Positions 42,375 through 53,318 are shown, numbered from the stretch's first letter. The stretch: DNA of 64,000 bases from Phymatolithon calcareum (GCA_977006965.1 OZ345352.1:4402001-4466000); one strand, 5' to 3'. Translations and numbers: made by a program. Notes: a model not told the origin generated them from the letters alone.

Positions 42375-43265
42375 CAGGGATCGGAACAATGCCATTGCAA
42401 GCGATTGGAGAAAAAGATACAATACCCAATGCGGAGGGCGTCTCACACGGCGATGCAATGCGAATTCCAATACTGGAAATCGTAGAAAAATGATCTCGAG
42501 CGATGAATATCGTTTAATGGTCATGTAAAGCACAAAACACTACAACAGAAACAGCCACACATTCACGGCACTACAAAGCCCAACTACAAGACACAAAGCA
42601 CTCCCATTAGACACTATACGACATTTCCACGTTAATTTCATGGCCTCTCATGCGCGCTATCGCATTTTCCAAACGATTCCCGGTGATAGCTTTGCATACT
42701 AGCTCCGCGTCCCAAAAGCTGTTGTTAACTTTCAAGAATACTAGCATTTCGAACAGTTGAGGAGTCATCCTCCGTCTATTCTCGGTTAGAACGTATTTCG
42801 CAATACTCCAGAGGCGCTCTACCTCTGCAACCGAACCCATGACAAAATCACAGTTGACATAGTCTTCCTCCCGTCCTCCCGTTTTACGGCGCTTAGCAAG
42901 ACGCTGTACCATGGACGGGGTCTCCGTCGACATGTCTTCTTCCACACGAGTAACAATTTCGTTAATCGACTTAGCTTTCAGAGTTGACACTGCGTCCCTT
43001 TCTTCTTCGGAAAGATCATTAGAGCGACCTCGTTGAAAGTATGCCTTACATGTACTGTTGCCCGGATATCGACGATTCGTAGTCAGCTGGCGCACGACTG
43101 GTACGTAGTTAGGGTACGCAAATTAGTGTAGCCACTTCAGCAATCGGTATTGAAATCACCAAAGATGGCGCAATGCAACTTGCAATGCTCCAGAATGACT
43201 CAGTCTTCGATTTCTATTGAGGATTGCAATTCATTGCAATGTGAATCCATTTTAACCGACCCCTG
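42375..43265 (-). mobile_element. hAT transposon remnant
   Basis: The ends are CAGGGATCGG (42375) and, inverted, CAGGGGTCGG (43265), typical hAT termini. Inner arms share a CATTGCAA-type block. The 891-bp length is too short for a full transposase; only the C-terminal part remains. The 8-bp flanks do not match, so the insertion is old or rearranged. Confidence 0.75.
42607..43095 (-). pseudogene. hAT transposase C-terminal dimerisation domain
   Basis: A 162-codon minus-strand frame. It contains VMGSVAEVERLWSIAKYVLT, then RRRMTPQLFEMLVFLKVNNS and FWD, the pattern of the hAT C-terminal dimerisation domain (S-x3-ERLFS-x-A ... L-x-P-x3-E-x-L-x-FLK-N-x-x-W). The catalytic core, BED finger and RNase H-like fold are absent, so it cannot transpose on its own. 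Some hAT-derived fragments are domesticated; nothing here argues for that. Confidence 0.75.
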
Positions 43266-43317
43266 GCTGCGAACCGCTTAGGATGTAATCGAGCACCTAA
43301 TGCTCGGTCCTCTGCAT

Positions 43318-43615
43318 ACCTCAAGTGAGCACGACGCTAATATCCAATACATTCGGAACGGCAGCAGAGCACCACATGGAGACCATACGTATGAACCCAG
43401 CAAAGTATGAACTGGACTCTGGAGAAATGATAAGAACGGAAAAGGCATTAGACTCCATACTGCTCTACAGCGTCATCATAATTGACAATATGGAAAACGA
43501 CGAGTCCCTGTATTAGGGACCAGGCGATATACTAGAATGAACAAGTTACGAAAAGCTGGTCCCGTACAGTCTTAGGAGTGTTAATGAGGGCTATCAAATA
43601 ATCAACTAAACAGTT
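43318..43615 (+). mobile_element. LINE family 1-like C-terminal fragment with tail
   Basis: The frame reads VSTTLISNTFGTAAEHHMET to MENDESLY-stop (43516), followed by a UTR containing GATATACTAGAATGA and an A-tract at about 43610. The UTR matches the right flank of piggyBac-like copy 1 (10033-10080). Confidence 0.75.
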
Positions 43616-44600
43616 GCAAAAAAACCTAATGCTCGGTTTACGCTGCTTCTCTTCCGTTTACATCGCAGGATCTTGCTCAGGGTAGTCGTGGCTTGACGCG
43701 GTGATTGATCTTCAATGTCTTCTGCGAACTTGTTGTACTGCCCCTTTTTCGCCTTCCGTACGCATGAACGCATCTTTTCGCGGAACACCAAGTACGTTTC
43801 CAGGTCAGCTTCTCTTTTGGTCCGAGTCGCTTTCCGATAAAGCCGTGTCCTTTCTTTTTCCATTTTGTCCAGCTCTCTGGTCCAGAATGGTTTAAATCGT
43901 GGTGGACGAAGATGAGTATTACGCCAGGGTCTTGTTATGAGCTTGCTAAACTCCTCGTACCATTCATCGAGCTCTTTTTTGTTTTTGCATCGCTTCAATA
44001 AGTGCAGCATTTTTGGTCCCCACCGTTCCATGGCGTTCGATGCTTTCTCGGCTCTCTCGGCGCTCTGTCTCGCCGCCGCAGAGATAAAAGATTCCACATA
44101 ATCCAGAGCGGGCCTCGTGTGGATTACGTCCAGAGAGACGGGGCAGTGCCCCACTTGGATTCCATGCCACATTCCTCTTAGAGTCTGCACTGGCGACGAG
44201 TCCATTGCCTTTGTTGCGAAGATGTCGATGTTGCTGTTTCCAGAAGGCAAGCAGAAGGTGGGGCTTGTTACTGTTCGCATCTTCCAATTGAAGTTAGCTG
44301 CCCACTGGACAAGGTGACGGCCTCTGGTCTTCGACTTTGTGTCCCAATGCTGGTGTCTCGCGTTAAGGTCGCCCATTAGCACGGATTTCCCTTTGCATTC
44401 CGTTTGCACGATTTTAAGGCATTCTTTGGTTTCATCTTTAGATGCAAGTGGCGATGTGTAGGCGCAGCAACATGGATCCCTGCGACTGTGGCGATCAGTA
44501 GTTGTACTTTCTCCGTAGAGTGGCGAAATGTCACCTTTGCGGAAAGACCTTTTCGTGTGAGAAGCGCGACACCGCCTCGGGCTTTAGAGCGTGGAGCACA
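43616..44600 (-). mobile_element. LINE endonuclease domain fragment
   Basis: A minus-strand frame (43606-44409) with APE-type endonuclease signature LMGDLNARHQHWDT, then FCLPSGNSNIDIF and VGHCPVSLDV, where the usual SDH before P-V is degraded. It is followed by the endonuclease-to-RT linker (PFWTRELDKMEKERTRLYRK). Upstream, after a frame change, comes KARGGVALLTRKGL. No RT follows; the copy ends at a retroposon tail at 43615. It shows this LINE clade is of the APE-endonuclease type. Confidence 0.8.
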
Positions 44601-45299
44601 TTATTCTGGTAGGGAGGAGGACATAGTGGAAGTAATGAAGGACGTTGAGTGTCGCATGGCAAAAAAGCCTTACAAAAGGCGGAGCAGGGAGCAGTATCGA
44701 AGAAGAACCGAAGAAGAGAAATGATCGAAGTATGGGCACTGGAAGAAAAAGGTAGGGACAGAAGGAGATGAAAGAAGGTAACGAGATGACCAGCTACCAT
44801 GAGCATCCTAAATGGTTTCCAACCCGGGTCATACCTGTGAAGGGCGGCGGCTGAAGATTGGCTGCGTAGAGATTTAGATGTTAAGCTTCCTGAAGCTCTG
44901 CACTTTGTGAGGCTTAGAGCTGCTGTGACATCAAATACCACTAGTATCTGTTAAAGTCTACTGTAGCCGTAAGGATGGGGAGTTGTTATAGGACAGCTCC
45001 AAAACCTGCATTAAAGAAGAAGAAGAAAAAGGAAGATCAGTGATGTTCCTCATTGAAGCGGCCAACTACCAGGGATCTTCTTCTTAAGGGAAAGAGCGAC
45101 ACGGCTGGGATACCTGAGGCTGATATTTAGTAGAGTGCCATTGTAGAGAAAATCAATACAGGGTGAGTACTTTGGTATCAAAGTGATAACTGAGCTGATT
45201 TCGCTCCAACGCATTCTATCATCATCGCATAAGGGCCCGAAACCCTGTATGAAAGTAAGATAAAAACAGGCTTCAAGAAGTTATCCTGGTGCCAAATTT
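44601..45299 (+). repeat. decayed ORF1/family E-like sequence
   Basis: 44600-44720 reads REEDIVEVMKDVECRMAKKP, resembling the charged part of the 23.3 kb ORF. Positions 45110-45240 match the family E C-terminal block (VITELISLQRILSSS) but the rest is missing. Confidence 0.4.
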
Positions 45300-46786
45300 C
45301 AGTCCTAAACACTATTACAGTCATTAGATACAGCCACAGACACTTTGCTGTCCTGGACCATTCGAAAGCAAGGGTACAAAGGATGGGTCTCCAAGCAGAC
45401 AAAGCTGAGCTGAAAAAAGTCAAAGCGCTGATCCAGAAAAAGGTACGGAAATCGAAGGAGGACCAATTTGAAAAACATATAGAAGGAATCGAGAAGATGG
45501 GCCCCACTGAGGCTGCAAATGTCGCGAGCAAGGTTGCGAAGTCCAAGGAGCGACAAACTGGTAAGAACCAGGCCCTAGGAGCCCCAGTGCACCCTAGCAA
45601 GTTTTCCGCGTACATCTCGAACGTGTGCAAAGCGGAGAAAGATTGTAATGTGACCCTTGAAAGGTTTACCGTTAACAGAGCAATGAGGAAGCATCTTCGA
45701 AGCGCCTTTAACAGAGCGCCAAGAGGAAAAGCTGTGGGCCCAGACGGCGTTGCTGTGGAGATGCTAAACGCAAACAAGGAGGTCGGTTTCGAATTGGTTC
45801 TGGTTCTGTGGGAGACATGCGGGCGACTGAGGTGCCTCCCACGACAATGGCGGCAAGCAAAACTTATTCTCCTCTACAAGAAAGGTCCAGCACACATTGC
45901 GGCAAACTATAGGCCTATCTCTCTACTGAGTCAGGTCAGGAAGATAATCGAATCCGCCCTGGACTCATACATAAGGGATCACTACCGGTTTAACAGAGCA
46001 CATATTTGGCCATACTTCGCGCAAGGAATACTATGCAAAATGGTCACCCGTTCGTTGCTGTACTTGACTTGTCAGCAGCGTATGACAGCGTCCCGAGGGA
46101 TATCCTCCTCGAGCGACTGAAGAAAAGTTGCCAGTGCACATAGCAAAAATGATATCTTTCCTGATGAAACTGTCGTGGATCACGTCGGCAGGAGATGAAA
46201 CGAAAACGTGGTGCATTATCGACCGAGGTGTTCCGCAGGGCTCCCCGCTTAGTCCGAGCCTATATAACATATTCATGGATACGTTCGCCGAAGCCGCCGC
46301 CTAAGTAACAAGAACAGTGTCCGACCATCCAGCGCAGCTGTTTGCGGATGACGTTCTTCTTCAAGCAAAGATTGCAAAAGGATTGCAAAAACTATTGGAC
46401 ATAGCTACGAAGTGGGCAGCCGAGAACTCCTTGAAATGGAACACGAAGCCAGGAAAGAGCGAGGTCCTTAAATACAAAGGACTCCCAAAGAAGAAATTCT
46501 TCCTTGCAGGAAAAGAGCTGCGCCAGGCCTGGAGACTTTCCTACCTCGGGATCAGTATGAACAACAACAGAGTCACCGACGATACAGCAATCTCAAGAGT
46601 TCGGAATGCGATGGGATGCATACACAAACTCCGCCAAATTGGCCGGAACGTCAGAGGACTCCAACCAACCACGTGCATCAGGATTTTTCAAGTCGTTGAT
46701 TCTCCCCAAATGGGAGTATGCCATTCACCTGACACCGATCACGAAACGACTGCTATCGGCAATTGAAGCAGCAGAAGAGCGCAGTA
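45300..46786 (+). mobile_element. LINE reverse transcriptase, most complete copy, frameshifted
   Basis: The 245-codon frame at 45383-46120 carries the linker and RT blocks GKAVGPDGVAVEMLN and WRQAKLILLYKKG, then ANYRPISLLSQVRKIIE. After a frame change come VLDLSAAYDSVPRD (46057), GVPQGSPLSPSLYNIFMDTF (46225) and, past a TAA, LFADDVLLQ (46340) with both catalytic Asp. YLGISMNNNRVTDD (46550) and KWEYAIHLTPITKR (46706) follow. At least two frameshifts and one stop inactivate it. This is the best template for a consensus of the family. Confidence 0.88.
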
Positions 46787-46968
46787 TGACATGGAATACG
46801 AAAAAGGGAAAAAGCGAGATCCTAGAATCAGAGGAAACAGCAAGCGAAACATTCAAACTAGCGAACATGGTCCTGACGCACGTCCCGGAGGTCACCTACC
46901 TTGGAGTCTCCCTTGGACCCGAAGGAATATCAGACACGAAAATGATACAACGCCTGAAGAAGGGGGGG
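46787..46968 (+). mobile_element. second LINE RT fragment joined in tandem
   Basis: Starts MTWNTKKGKSEIL, repeating the WNTKPGKSEVL segment already present at 46438, and runs to VTYLGVSLGPEGISDTKMIQ. It is broken off by a G-run and the inverted family G tail. It is closer to the 15.8 kb copy (GVSDTKRTD) than to its left neighbour. Confidence 0.7.
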
Positions 46969-46969
46969 A

Positions 46970-47160
46970 AATTGTATGTTTTTATTTTACAAGCCCTCAA
47001 CGCCGGTATTCACCAACAACAGAGCAGCTTGGGTCTCAGTAACTACCCTCTGTAACAATTATGTTCCCAAATCACAATTGCTGCACTCATCTCCATCATT
47101 TCCAACTCTAGTATCCATCACTTGCTACGTTCTTCTTCTTCGCAGTAAAAATTGCCGAGT
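46970..47160 (-). repeat. family G 3' end, inverted copy
   Basis: Reverse complement of 28590-28790; the tail read on the minus strand is GGGCTTGTAAAATAAAAACA. Confidence 0.65.
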
Positions 47161-47199
47161 AGGGCAAACCTCCGCAGTCGGAGGTCTTCTCGGCGCGCT

Positions 47200-47575
47200 C
47201 GCATAACTTCCGGGGGGCTAATAAAGGGAAGCCCTCTCGGGGGACAACTTCTGTGGGCTCTTAACATCAGGGGGTGTGCTCTTCAACGAGAGCTCGCTCG
47301 GGGGGACAGCTACAGGTAGGCGCTCTTCAACGAGTGCTCTTTCGGGGGGACAACTTCGGGAGGCTCTTCAACGAGGCCTCGCTCTCGCTCGCGGGGGCAA
47401 CTTGGAGGGTGGCGTTCGTCAACAGAGGCTTGCTCGGGGGGACAACTTCGGGGGGCCTTCAACGGAAACCCACTTGGGGGGACATCTTGCGCGGCTCCAA
47501 AAACGGAACCTCGCTCGGGGGGACAACTTCGGTGGGGACTATCGGCGCGGGTTCCGGTTTCCGCGTCGGCGACAA
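47200..47575 (+). repeat. GC-rich minisatellite, about eight units of about 42 bp
   Basis: Core (C/T)TCGGGGGGACAACTTCGG, then GGCTCTTCAACGAG. Units begin near 47240, 47299, 47343, 47388, 47433, 47474 and 47515, with a weaker one near 47205. Each contains a run of 5-6 G. Frames on both strands stay open for about 100 codons, giving repeats such as LARGDNFGG, but codon phase changes between units, so coding is unlikely. Confidence 0.75.
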
Positions 47576-47919
47576 CTAGTCTTGCACCGGGTATGATATC
47601 GATGGTTTCATACATTCAGCACGTAGCACGATTTCTGATATTTCGCGTCGCTTCGCGGAATGTTTCGGGGTCAGCACTCTTGACTTGGTCTTCAGCGGGG
47701 CAGCGTTCTTCATCGCGACAACCGATTTCGGCGGAGAAGCCGCCAAAATGCGCGCATTCGTCAAAGCATTCGTCGTGGTCAAAAATACCGGCGCGGGCTA
47801 CCCGCCCGCGCCGGAAATCTTCAGTTTCGTGTCTCGTGGGCCGTTCGGTCCGGTTCAGGTTTCCTTTTTCGCTGTGTCGCCTGAAGAAGGCAAGGTCTGC
47901 CGTATATGAGTTGCGTACA
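47576..47919. other. unassigned GC-rich spacer
   Basis: Open frames on both strands without motifs; no repeat match noticed in the window. Confidence 0.3.
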
Positions 47920-48600
47920 CTTGGAATATTCAAGAAAGGGCTGACCATTCAAAAGTGCATCAAGGTGTACAAGGCACTAATCCAGCCACGTTGGGAATAC
48001 GCAATGCATCTAACGCCATGGACAGAAGACATTGAGAAGGCCGCCAAGGAAGTTGAGCAAACGTTCTTCAGCCAAATGTTTGGTCCTCTCTCCAGAGGAA
48101 GGTCAGACAGACTCCGACTGTTGTGCCGAATCCAAGCACCGAACCAAAGACGGGAAATCCTGGCCTTCAAGATGCTGAGGAGAACAAAGGACAAAGAAAA
48201 GATTTACCTACAAAAGCCGCCTGAGAGCAGAAACAATCAAGAGCTCCAGTCGACCAGGAACGACATTGCCGCTATGGAAAACAGGGAACCGTTTTTGGAA
48301 GCAACCAAACACATTCAAGCAAAGCAGTCTGCCGAAATGCTTCACTCAAAATTCCTCACAATGGAAGGAGATCGTCTCGAATTGAAGAGGAAGAGGAGAA
48401 TCCCGTATGACAAGACGAGCGAGCTACCAGCAATCCTCGAACTCCCGAAGGTGAAGCACAGGCAATTAGCGCTTCAGGATACGACTTGAAAGAAGACAAA
48501 AGACCGGATACCGAGAGAGCACTTAACGAGCTTTTGCTATTCAGCAAGACCATCATAGAGTGCATGGAAAATGAAGAAGGACTGCTCTGAAATCAAGATA
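47920..48600 (+). mobile_element. LINE family 1 C-terminal fragment
   Basis: One frame runs from YELRTLGIFKKGLTIQKC (47905) through PRWEYAMHLTPWTEDIEKAA to KVKHRQLALQDTT (48489). A deletion of about 100 bp follows, then the end reappears as ERALNELLLFSKTIIECMEN with EEGLL-stop (48590). The frame before the deletion is intact for 190 codons, so this is a fairly young copy. Confidence 0.82.
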
Positions 48601-48609
48601 CGAGAAGTT

Positions 48610-48850
48610 AACTAGATGTCCCTTGGGACACAAAGCCAAATAGCGGGAACACCAGCAGCGAAGATGGACCAAGAAACGGATTATGAATGCTAAAGACTTA
48701 CTCGGGCCCTCACAGGGAGAGAAATTCGAATTAAGGAGATATTAAAAGGAGAGTAGAGAGATGAGTATGGAAAACAGCGAGAAGCTGCCCTGTTACTCAA
48801 TTTGAGGCTTTGGGAGCTTTTAAAATAAATCATCATATATCCCCTTTCGA
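48610..48850 (+). repeat. family E C-terminus and 3' end
   Basis: KMDQETDYEC-stop-RLTRAL (about 48662-48710), then TGCCCTGTTACTCAATTTGA, GGGAGCTTTTAAAATAAATC and CATATATCCCC. Confidence 0.65.
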
Positions 48851-48964
48851 AAACCTTCGATATCATTATTAGGCATGTGCTGTCTCGACTGCTTAAGCGC
48901 CCACTCGCGCGACCCCAGTTGCATGGATCATATAGTTCGTGTAGTCTTGCGTCATCTGCATACT

Positions 48965-49158
48965 GCGAATGATCAAAACAACCGATTTCTCGTGACAATG
49001 GCGTACCCCAAGGATCGCCTTTATCTCCAGCTCTCTGCAACATATTCACGGATGTCCTCGCAGAAATTCAATCGAGAATCTCTCTCCGAATCTCAAAGGC
49101 TCCCGCAACGTTTCTGACTGACGACATCATCCTTCTCGCGCTTTACACAGAGGGGCTG
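48965..49158 (+). mobile_element. LINE RT fragment
   Basis: It reads NGVPQGSPLSPALCNIFTDV, then LAEIQSRIS and FLTDDIILLAL, the catalytic FADD altered to LTDD. It is cut at 49159 by the A-tail of an opposite-strand LINE. Confidence 0.75.
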
Positions 49159-49159
49159 C

Positions 49160-50110
49160 AAGTTTTTTTATTGCAATTTTTTAAAGCCCCGCAGTCATAC
49201 GAATATACGGGCAGGGCTTCCTCAGGTGCTGCCCTCGCTAGGGCGGCTCTACTCTTATGTCTGGCATTCTATCTGAGATCCTAGCATGTGTTCGGTTGTT
49301 TTGATTGCTCTTCGTCGCAGTTTCGAGGCGTCGCTTCTTCTTTCAGTACAGGTCTTCTTCATGCTGCATACTCTCGATGATGCTTTTGCTGAAGAGCAAA
49401 AGGTCATCTAATGCCTTCTCAGTTGCCGCTCTGTCGTCTTCCCTGAGTTCATAGACTGACAAGTTGCGATCCAGGGTCTCCATGTGCTGTCTGACTTTGT
49501 TTCCGAATCTATCTGCCATCAGTGTGGTAGACACTTGGGGAAATCTTCCAGTGCTCCTTAGCGTTGCTTCAAACTGAGCATCCACCACTCGAAAGAAGTG
49601 GAACTCCAAGCTGGGGAAAAGAGGTATCGATTCTCCTGAAGAACAAGACGTTGGCCGTGTTGTTTTGTCAATCATCTCAAAGGGGCTTACAGCCTTGACC
49701 AGGTACGGATTACCTGCGGTACTTACAATGATCTCTGCACTAGGATTATTAGCTTCTTTTCGTCGCTCTCAGACGCCGTCCGTGGTAATTATGTCACTCT
49801 CGACTGCTAACTACAGCGAAAGGACCAATCACCCTTGGCTAGAATTCTTCCTGTACGCATCTAGAACGGTTCCCTAGATGGATCCATTGGTCTGCTTCCC
49901 TCGGCACTTGCATCGTTGTTTTACTTAATCTCATCTGATGCTGTGATCCTCCTGTTATCATGTGCTTCTTTTCCATTCGAGCTCGCTTGCGCCACGCCTC
50001 ACTGCCGGACTTTGCGGACCTATCGTGCACACTCTGCCATGCACTACCGCACGTCGCTCGCCTGTTTACAATCCAGGTTTGCACCAATCCACTATACTGC
50101 AAGCCGCGCA
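49160..50110 (-). mobile_element. LINE family 1 with large internal deletion, UTR intact
   Basis: The minus strand runs from an upstream ORF region (50110-49690; shared with 58262-58720) straight into the RT C-terminus STGRFPQVSTTLMADRFGNK (about 49550) and EEDLY-stop at 49343, then UTR and A-tail (49162-49200). The 110-codon frame 49675-49343 crosses the deletion junction in phase. The UTR holds the uninterrupted CATGCTAGGATCTCAG site (about 49275-49290) that copy 37-40 kb has lost to a transposon. Confidence 0.75.
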
Positions 50111-50398
50111 TTCAAACTCGAGAACAGAGACATTGAAACCATAACCGAAACGACATACTTGGGAGCGCCCCATCTTTACAAAGAACTGCAATACTTCGAC
50201 ATACAGGGGGGTTTTATTTCCTCTCATGGCGCGTCAGAAACATCAAAAATCACAAGAAAAGAAGAGATCAGAGGACTACACATTCGATCGCGCGCTAAAA
50301 GAATTGTGTAACCTCATGTCCAAACCATCCCTTTCAGAGCAAGAAGGAACCAAGTTGCAAAGCGCGGTCGACGCAATCTGAAATATCTGCCCAGAAAA

Positions 50399-50545
50399 CA
50401 CATGGCAGAATATATTAATTGAAATTTATTTAAAAGCCCCATAGACTTCCAAAGATATGGGCAAGGCTTCCTTAGATACTATCTACCTTTGCGCATCTCA
50501 CGAAACGCGCACTAGAATGGCGGTCGGGAAAACTTATATCAGTCC
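50399..50545 (-). repeat. LINE family 1 3' UTR, inverted and isolated
   Basis: The minus strand reads TTTTCCCGACCGCCATTCTA to GGGGCTTTTAAATAAAT, as at 1800-1915. Confidence 0.7.
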
Positions 50546-50573
50546 TCGACGATTCGAACAATCTACAGGTGGT

Positions 50574-50915
50574 TCTCCGCGTAAGAGAAAGATCTACACG
50601 GTTCCGATGCCTACGACTGATATTCAACAGACACCTCTTTGGAGAAAATCAGTACTAGATGCATATTTTGGTGTCACAGCCGTGATTGAGCTGGTCGCGC
50701 TCCAACGCATTCTATCTTCATCCAAGATTAGTCCTGAAATTGAATTTGAATGTAAGTGACTCACTAGAGCACTTGTTCGGAGAGAAATACGAATCAAGCA
50801 TATACTGAATGGTCAAACTACGTTAGCTTAGAAAATCGTACGAAAGCGGCCCTGTTACTCTTGAAGAGAGGCCTTGGGAGCTATTAAAATAAATCAACAT
50901 ACTGTATATCCCCTC
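50574..50915 (+). repeat. family E, C-terminal block and 3' end
   Basis: The frame to 50759 contains PLWRKSVLDAYFGVTAVIEL and VALQRILSSSKISPEIEFEC, aligned to 23590-23705. Then UTR with GGCCCTGTTACTC and AAATAAATCAACATACTG. Confidence 0.65.
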
Positions 50916-52694
50916 TACGGTAATGAAGCAGAAATGTAGGGAACGGGAATTGGCGGTATGATAAGCCCATCCCGTGCCAAATAGACGACGAGAGCTTCAA
51001 TTAAACGCATATCCATTCATCCGTCCTCTCTCGGTCATGCGTTTACTTTAGTCTGCCCAAAGTAGCACTTTTTTCCAAATTTCACATTCAGAATATAGTC
51101 TGCATAGCCGATTAGAAAGACGAGCCCCTCCCATAATTCCAACTTTCTTTTCGTGGTGAAGAGCACAAGGAGCAATAGGGCAGCAACACTTGCGATGTTA
51201 AACACAGAGTCTATTATACGAGACTATTTGGGTTACATCGGAGCAAAGGTCTGACGTCTAGTAGCAAAATTTTTTCTTCGTCACGGTTGCACTCACCCCG
51301 ATAAGATCAAGAGTGATATACACTGCACTAACAGGGAGAGAGGCTCGAATTAACAAGATTCTAGGAAATTAGGGCGAGTAAGTCGAACCAACGAAAAACG
51401 GCATTGTTACCGAAACTGAGTTCTTGGAAAGATGTCATAATAGATCAGCATAATATTCCCCAGTTCCGACAATGGTGCCAATGGCGACATAAATCTTGAT
51501 ATGGTTGAAAGCAGTTTACCTAGAAGGTGGCAATCAATGATGAAGCTTACGATCCCTTTGTGTGGAGTTGTTCTAGAAAAACTTGAAAACACGCAATATT
51601 TAAAAGATGAAATTGACTTTTTTTTCAAGAAACTTTGGAAACCAGATGACCGTGTTCCTGTTGGATTATTTCGACAATCCTGAAGAGAGCTTTCAAAGGA
51701 CTATAATAACGAAGCTGGTCACAATTTCACGGTATGCGGCAAGCCTAGTTGCAGTACAGCAACATTTCTCACAAATGTGCGCCTATGATGAGGGGGTAAG
51801 ACCAATGTCTTTTCGGCGCTTATATCTCAAGGCGTTCATGAAGTGCGTTACTCACGCGAGCGACCGGATGGAGGTCGGACATTTGCACGCTCTCTGAGAT
51901 TTCGTTTCTCTCGAAACCATTCTGCGATATACGCATTACTCAGAAAAGGTTGACAGCAGTTTCTCATGGTTGGAGATTTTTCATGACGCTGGAGTCGCGA
52001 CATGCCAATAAGCTGTACGTCACAATGCAACGTTAATGCGGAAAGTGGTAGATGCTTCTGCACATAGGTGCCTTGCTTTCTCTGCTTAGTTTCTACGCCG
52101 GTTTATCATACAACAGTCTATGGTACCTACGGATTCCCTTGTTGTGCCTCTTCCAAAGCTCGTACAGCTGTACGTTTGCAGTTGCAGATGCATTTCTCTC
52201 TCGCTCCGTAACGGAGGCGAACTTCGTGCGAATCGCTCGAAAGCGTATGCACATGCTAAGCTCGCTGAGCAGAACCGGACGCCATTATTTTCTGCAACCG
52301 GCAAGAGCATTGTCGAGGGACTTTGGCGACGTGCTCTTCTCCTTTGCGGCACCTCCATTGACAGCAGGTGCACCGCCGCGCCATGCAGAATGTCCAGTGG
52401 AGTTGTACTTCCGCCACACTCATTCTCCCTGCGTGTCCAACCATCCAGTTATGACACCTTCATGTGCACGTGCCTCTTCTCTCTCGTGCATATCACCATG
52501 TTGCGTGAAGAATCAAATGCTAAAACCGTTTCTCCACGAACAGGACAAGCGGGAGTAAAGTTTAAATTTATTAGCAGATGAACCAATCCCAAAACCAACA
52601 CTTTTCCTCATCAACCGAACCTACAATCACCATCTGCCGCCGCATGCGGCCGCGGCAATGCACCGCAAAACCCACGCGAACAGCCGACAACCCG
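50916..52694. other. no recognised gene; one more family E end
   Basis: Positions 51290-51460 carry a degenerate family E end (ACTGCACTAACAGGGAGAGA, then TTGTTACCGAAACT). Frames at 52052-52558 and 52120-52581 are open over GC-rich sequence without motifs. The AATAAA for the next gene is near 52566-52571 on the minus strand. Confidence 0.35.
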
Positions 52695-53318
52695 CTATTG
52701 ATACCCATGCGTCTTAACCGCCTTGTACACCCACTTGCCGCCATAATACGCGAGTGCCGCAATAGCAGCAAAGTTGATCAGCATCCCAAAAAAGCATCCG
52801 ATACAATAGTACATCCGCCGTCGTTTCTCCTTTCCCGGTATGCAGAAAGCGAACAACAGCGACAAAAAGTTGATGATTGCTCCGCACAGCACCCCGAGTC
52901 CCAGCAACCCCCACGGAGCGGGAGCGGCCGCCACTGCCGTTGCGCCGCCGGCTTCAAGCGCGACCGGCGACACAATCTCCGGCTCCGGCTTGCAGGGCGG
53001 CTTGGTGCCGGGGTAGCCCACCGGCGGAGCCGGCGCTTCGGACGGATAGACGGGGTGCGATGGCGGCGGCGGCGACACGGCCGAGGGATAGCCAGGGGGA
53101 AGAGGGACGGTGGGAGGCGGCGGCGGGTAGATCGTCGGCTGTATTGGCGGCGCTCCCGGTGGAGGAGGGACGAACGGGGCGCCCGGTGGCGGAGGGACGT
53201 GCGGAGCTGCGTATGCCGTTGGTGGCGCGGGCGGCGCGGTATAGGTTAGGTTTTCCGGCGGCGGGGCGCTCGGCTCGTGCGGTGCGAACGCGGGCGGTCG
53301 GTAGTTTTCGCCGCCCAT
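52695..53318 (-). CDS. proline-rich protein with two C-terminal membrane helices
   Basis: 207 aa from ATG 53318 (MGGENYRPPAF). The frame stays open upstream to 53483, so an earlier start or exon is possible. Residues 1-125 are a low-complexity Pro/Ala/Tyr tail with PPPPGAPFVPPPPGAPP-type repeats. Residues about 140-205 hold two hydrophobic segments (WGLLGLGVLCGAIINFLSLL; CFFGMLINFAAIAALAYYGG) split by a basic Cys-containing loop (CIPGKEKRRRMYYC). The layout suits a small membrane anchor with a cytosolic proline-rich tail that could bind SH3, WW or profilin-type partners. It ends TATCAATAG. High GC, like the M14 gene, suggests a host gene. No named family recognised. Confidence 0.65.
   Translation of the reverse strand: MGGENYRPPAFAPHEPSAPPPENLTYTAPPAPPTAYAAPHVPPPPGAPFVPPPPGAPPIQPTIYPPPPPTVPLPPGYPSAVSPPPPSHPVYPSEAPAPPVGYPGTKPPCKPEPEIVSPVALEAGGATAVAAAPAPWGLLGLGVLCGAIINFLSLLFAFCIPGKEKRRRMYYCIGCFFGMLINFAAIAALAYYGGKWVYKAVKTHGYQ

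Noticed and set aside
42367-43273. 8-bp target duplication for the hAT element
   Set aside because: The flanking octamers CTGACAAG and GCTGCGAA do not match.
47276-47615. Open frames through the GC-rich minisatellite as a repeat protein (LARGDNFGG units)
   Set aside because: Unit lengths vary so that the reading frame is not kept from unit to unit; both strands are equally open.
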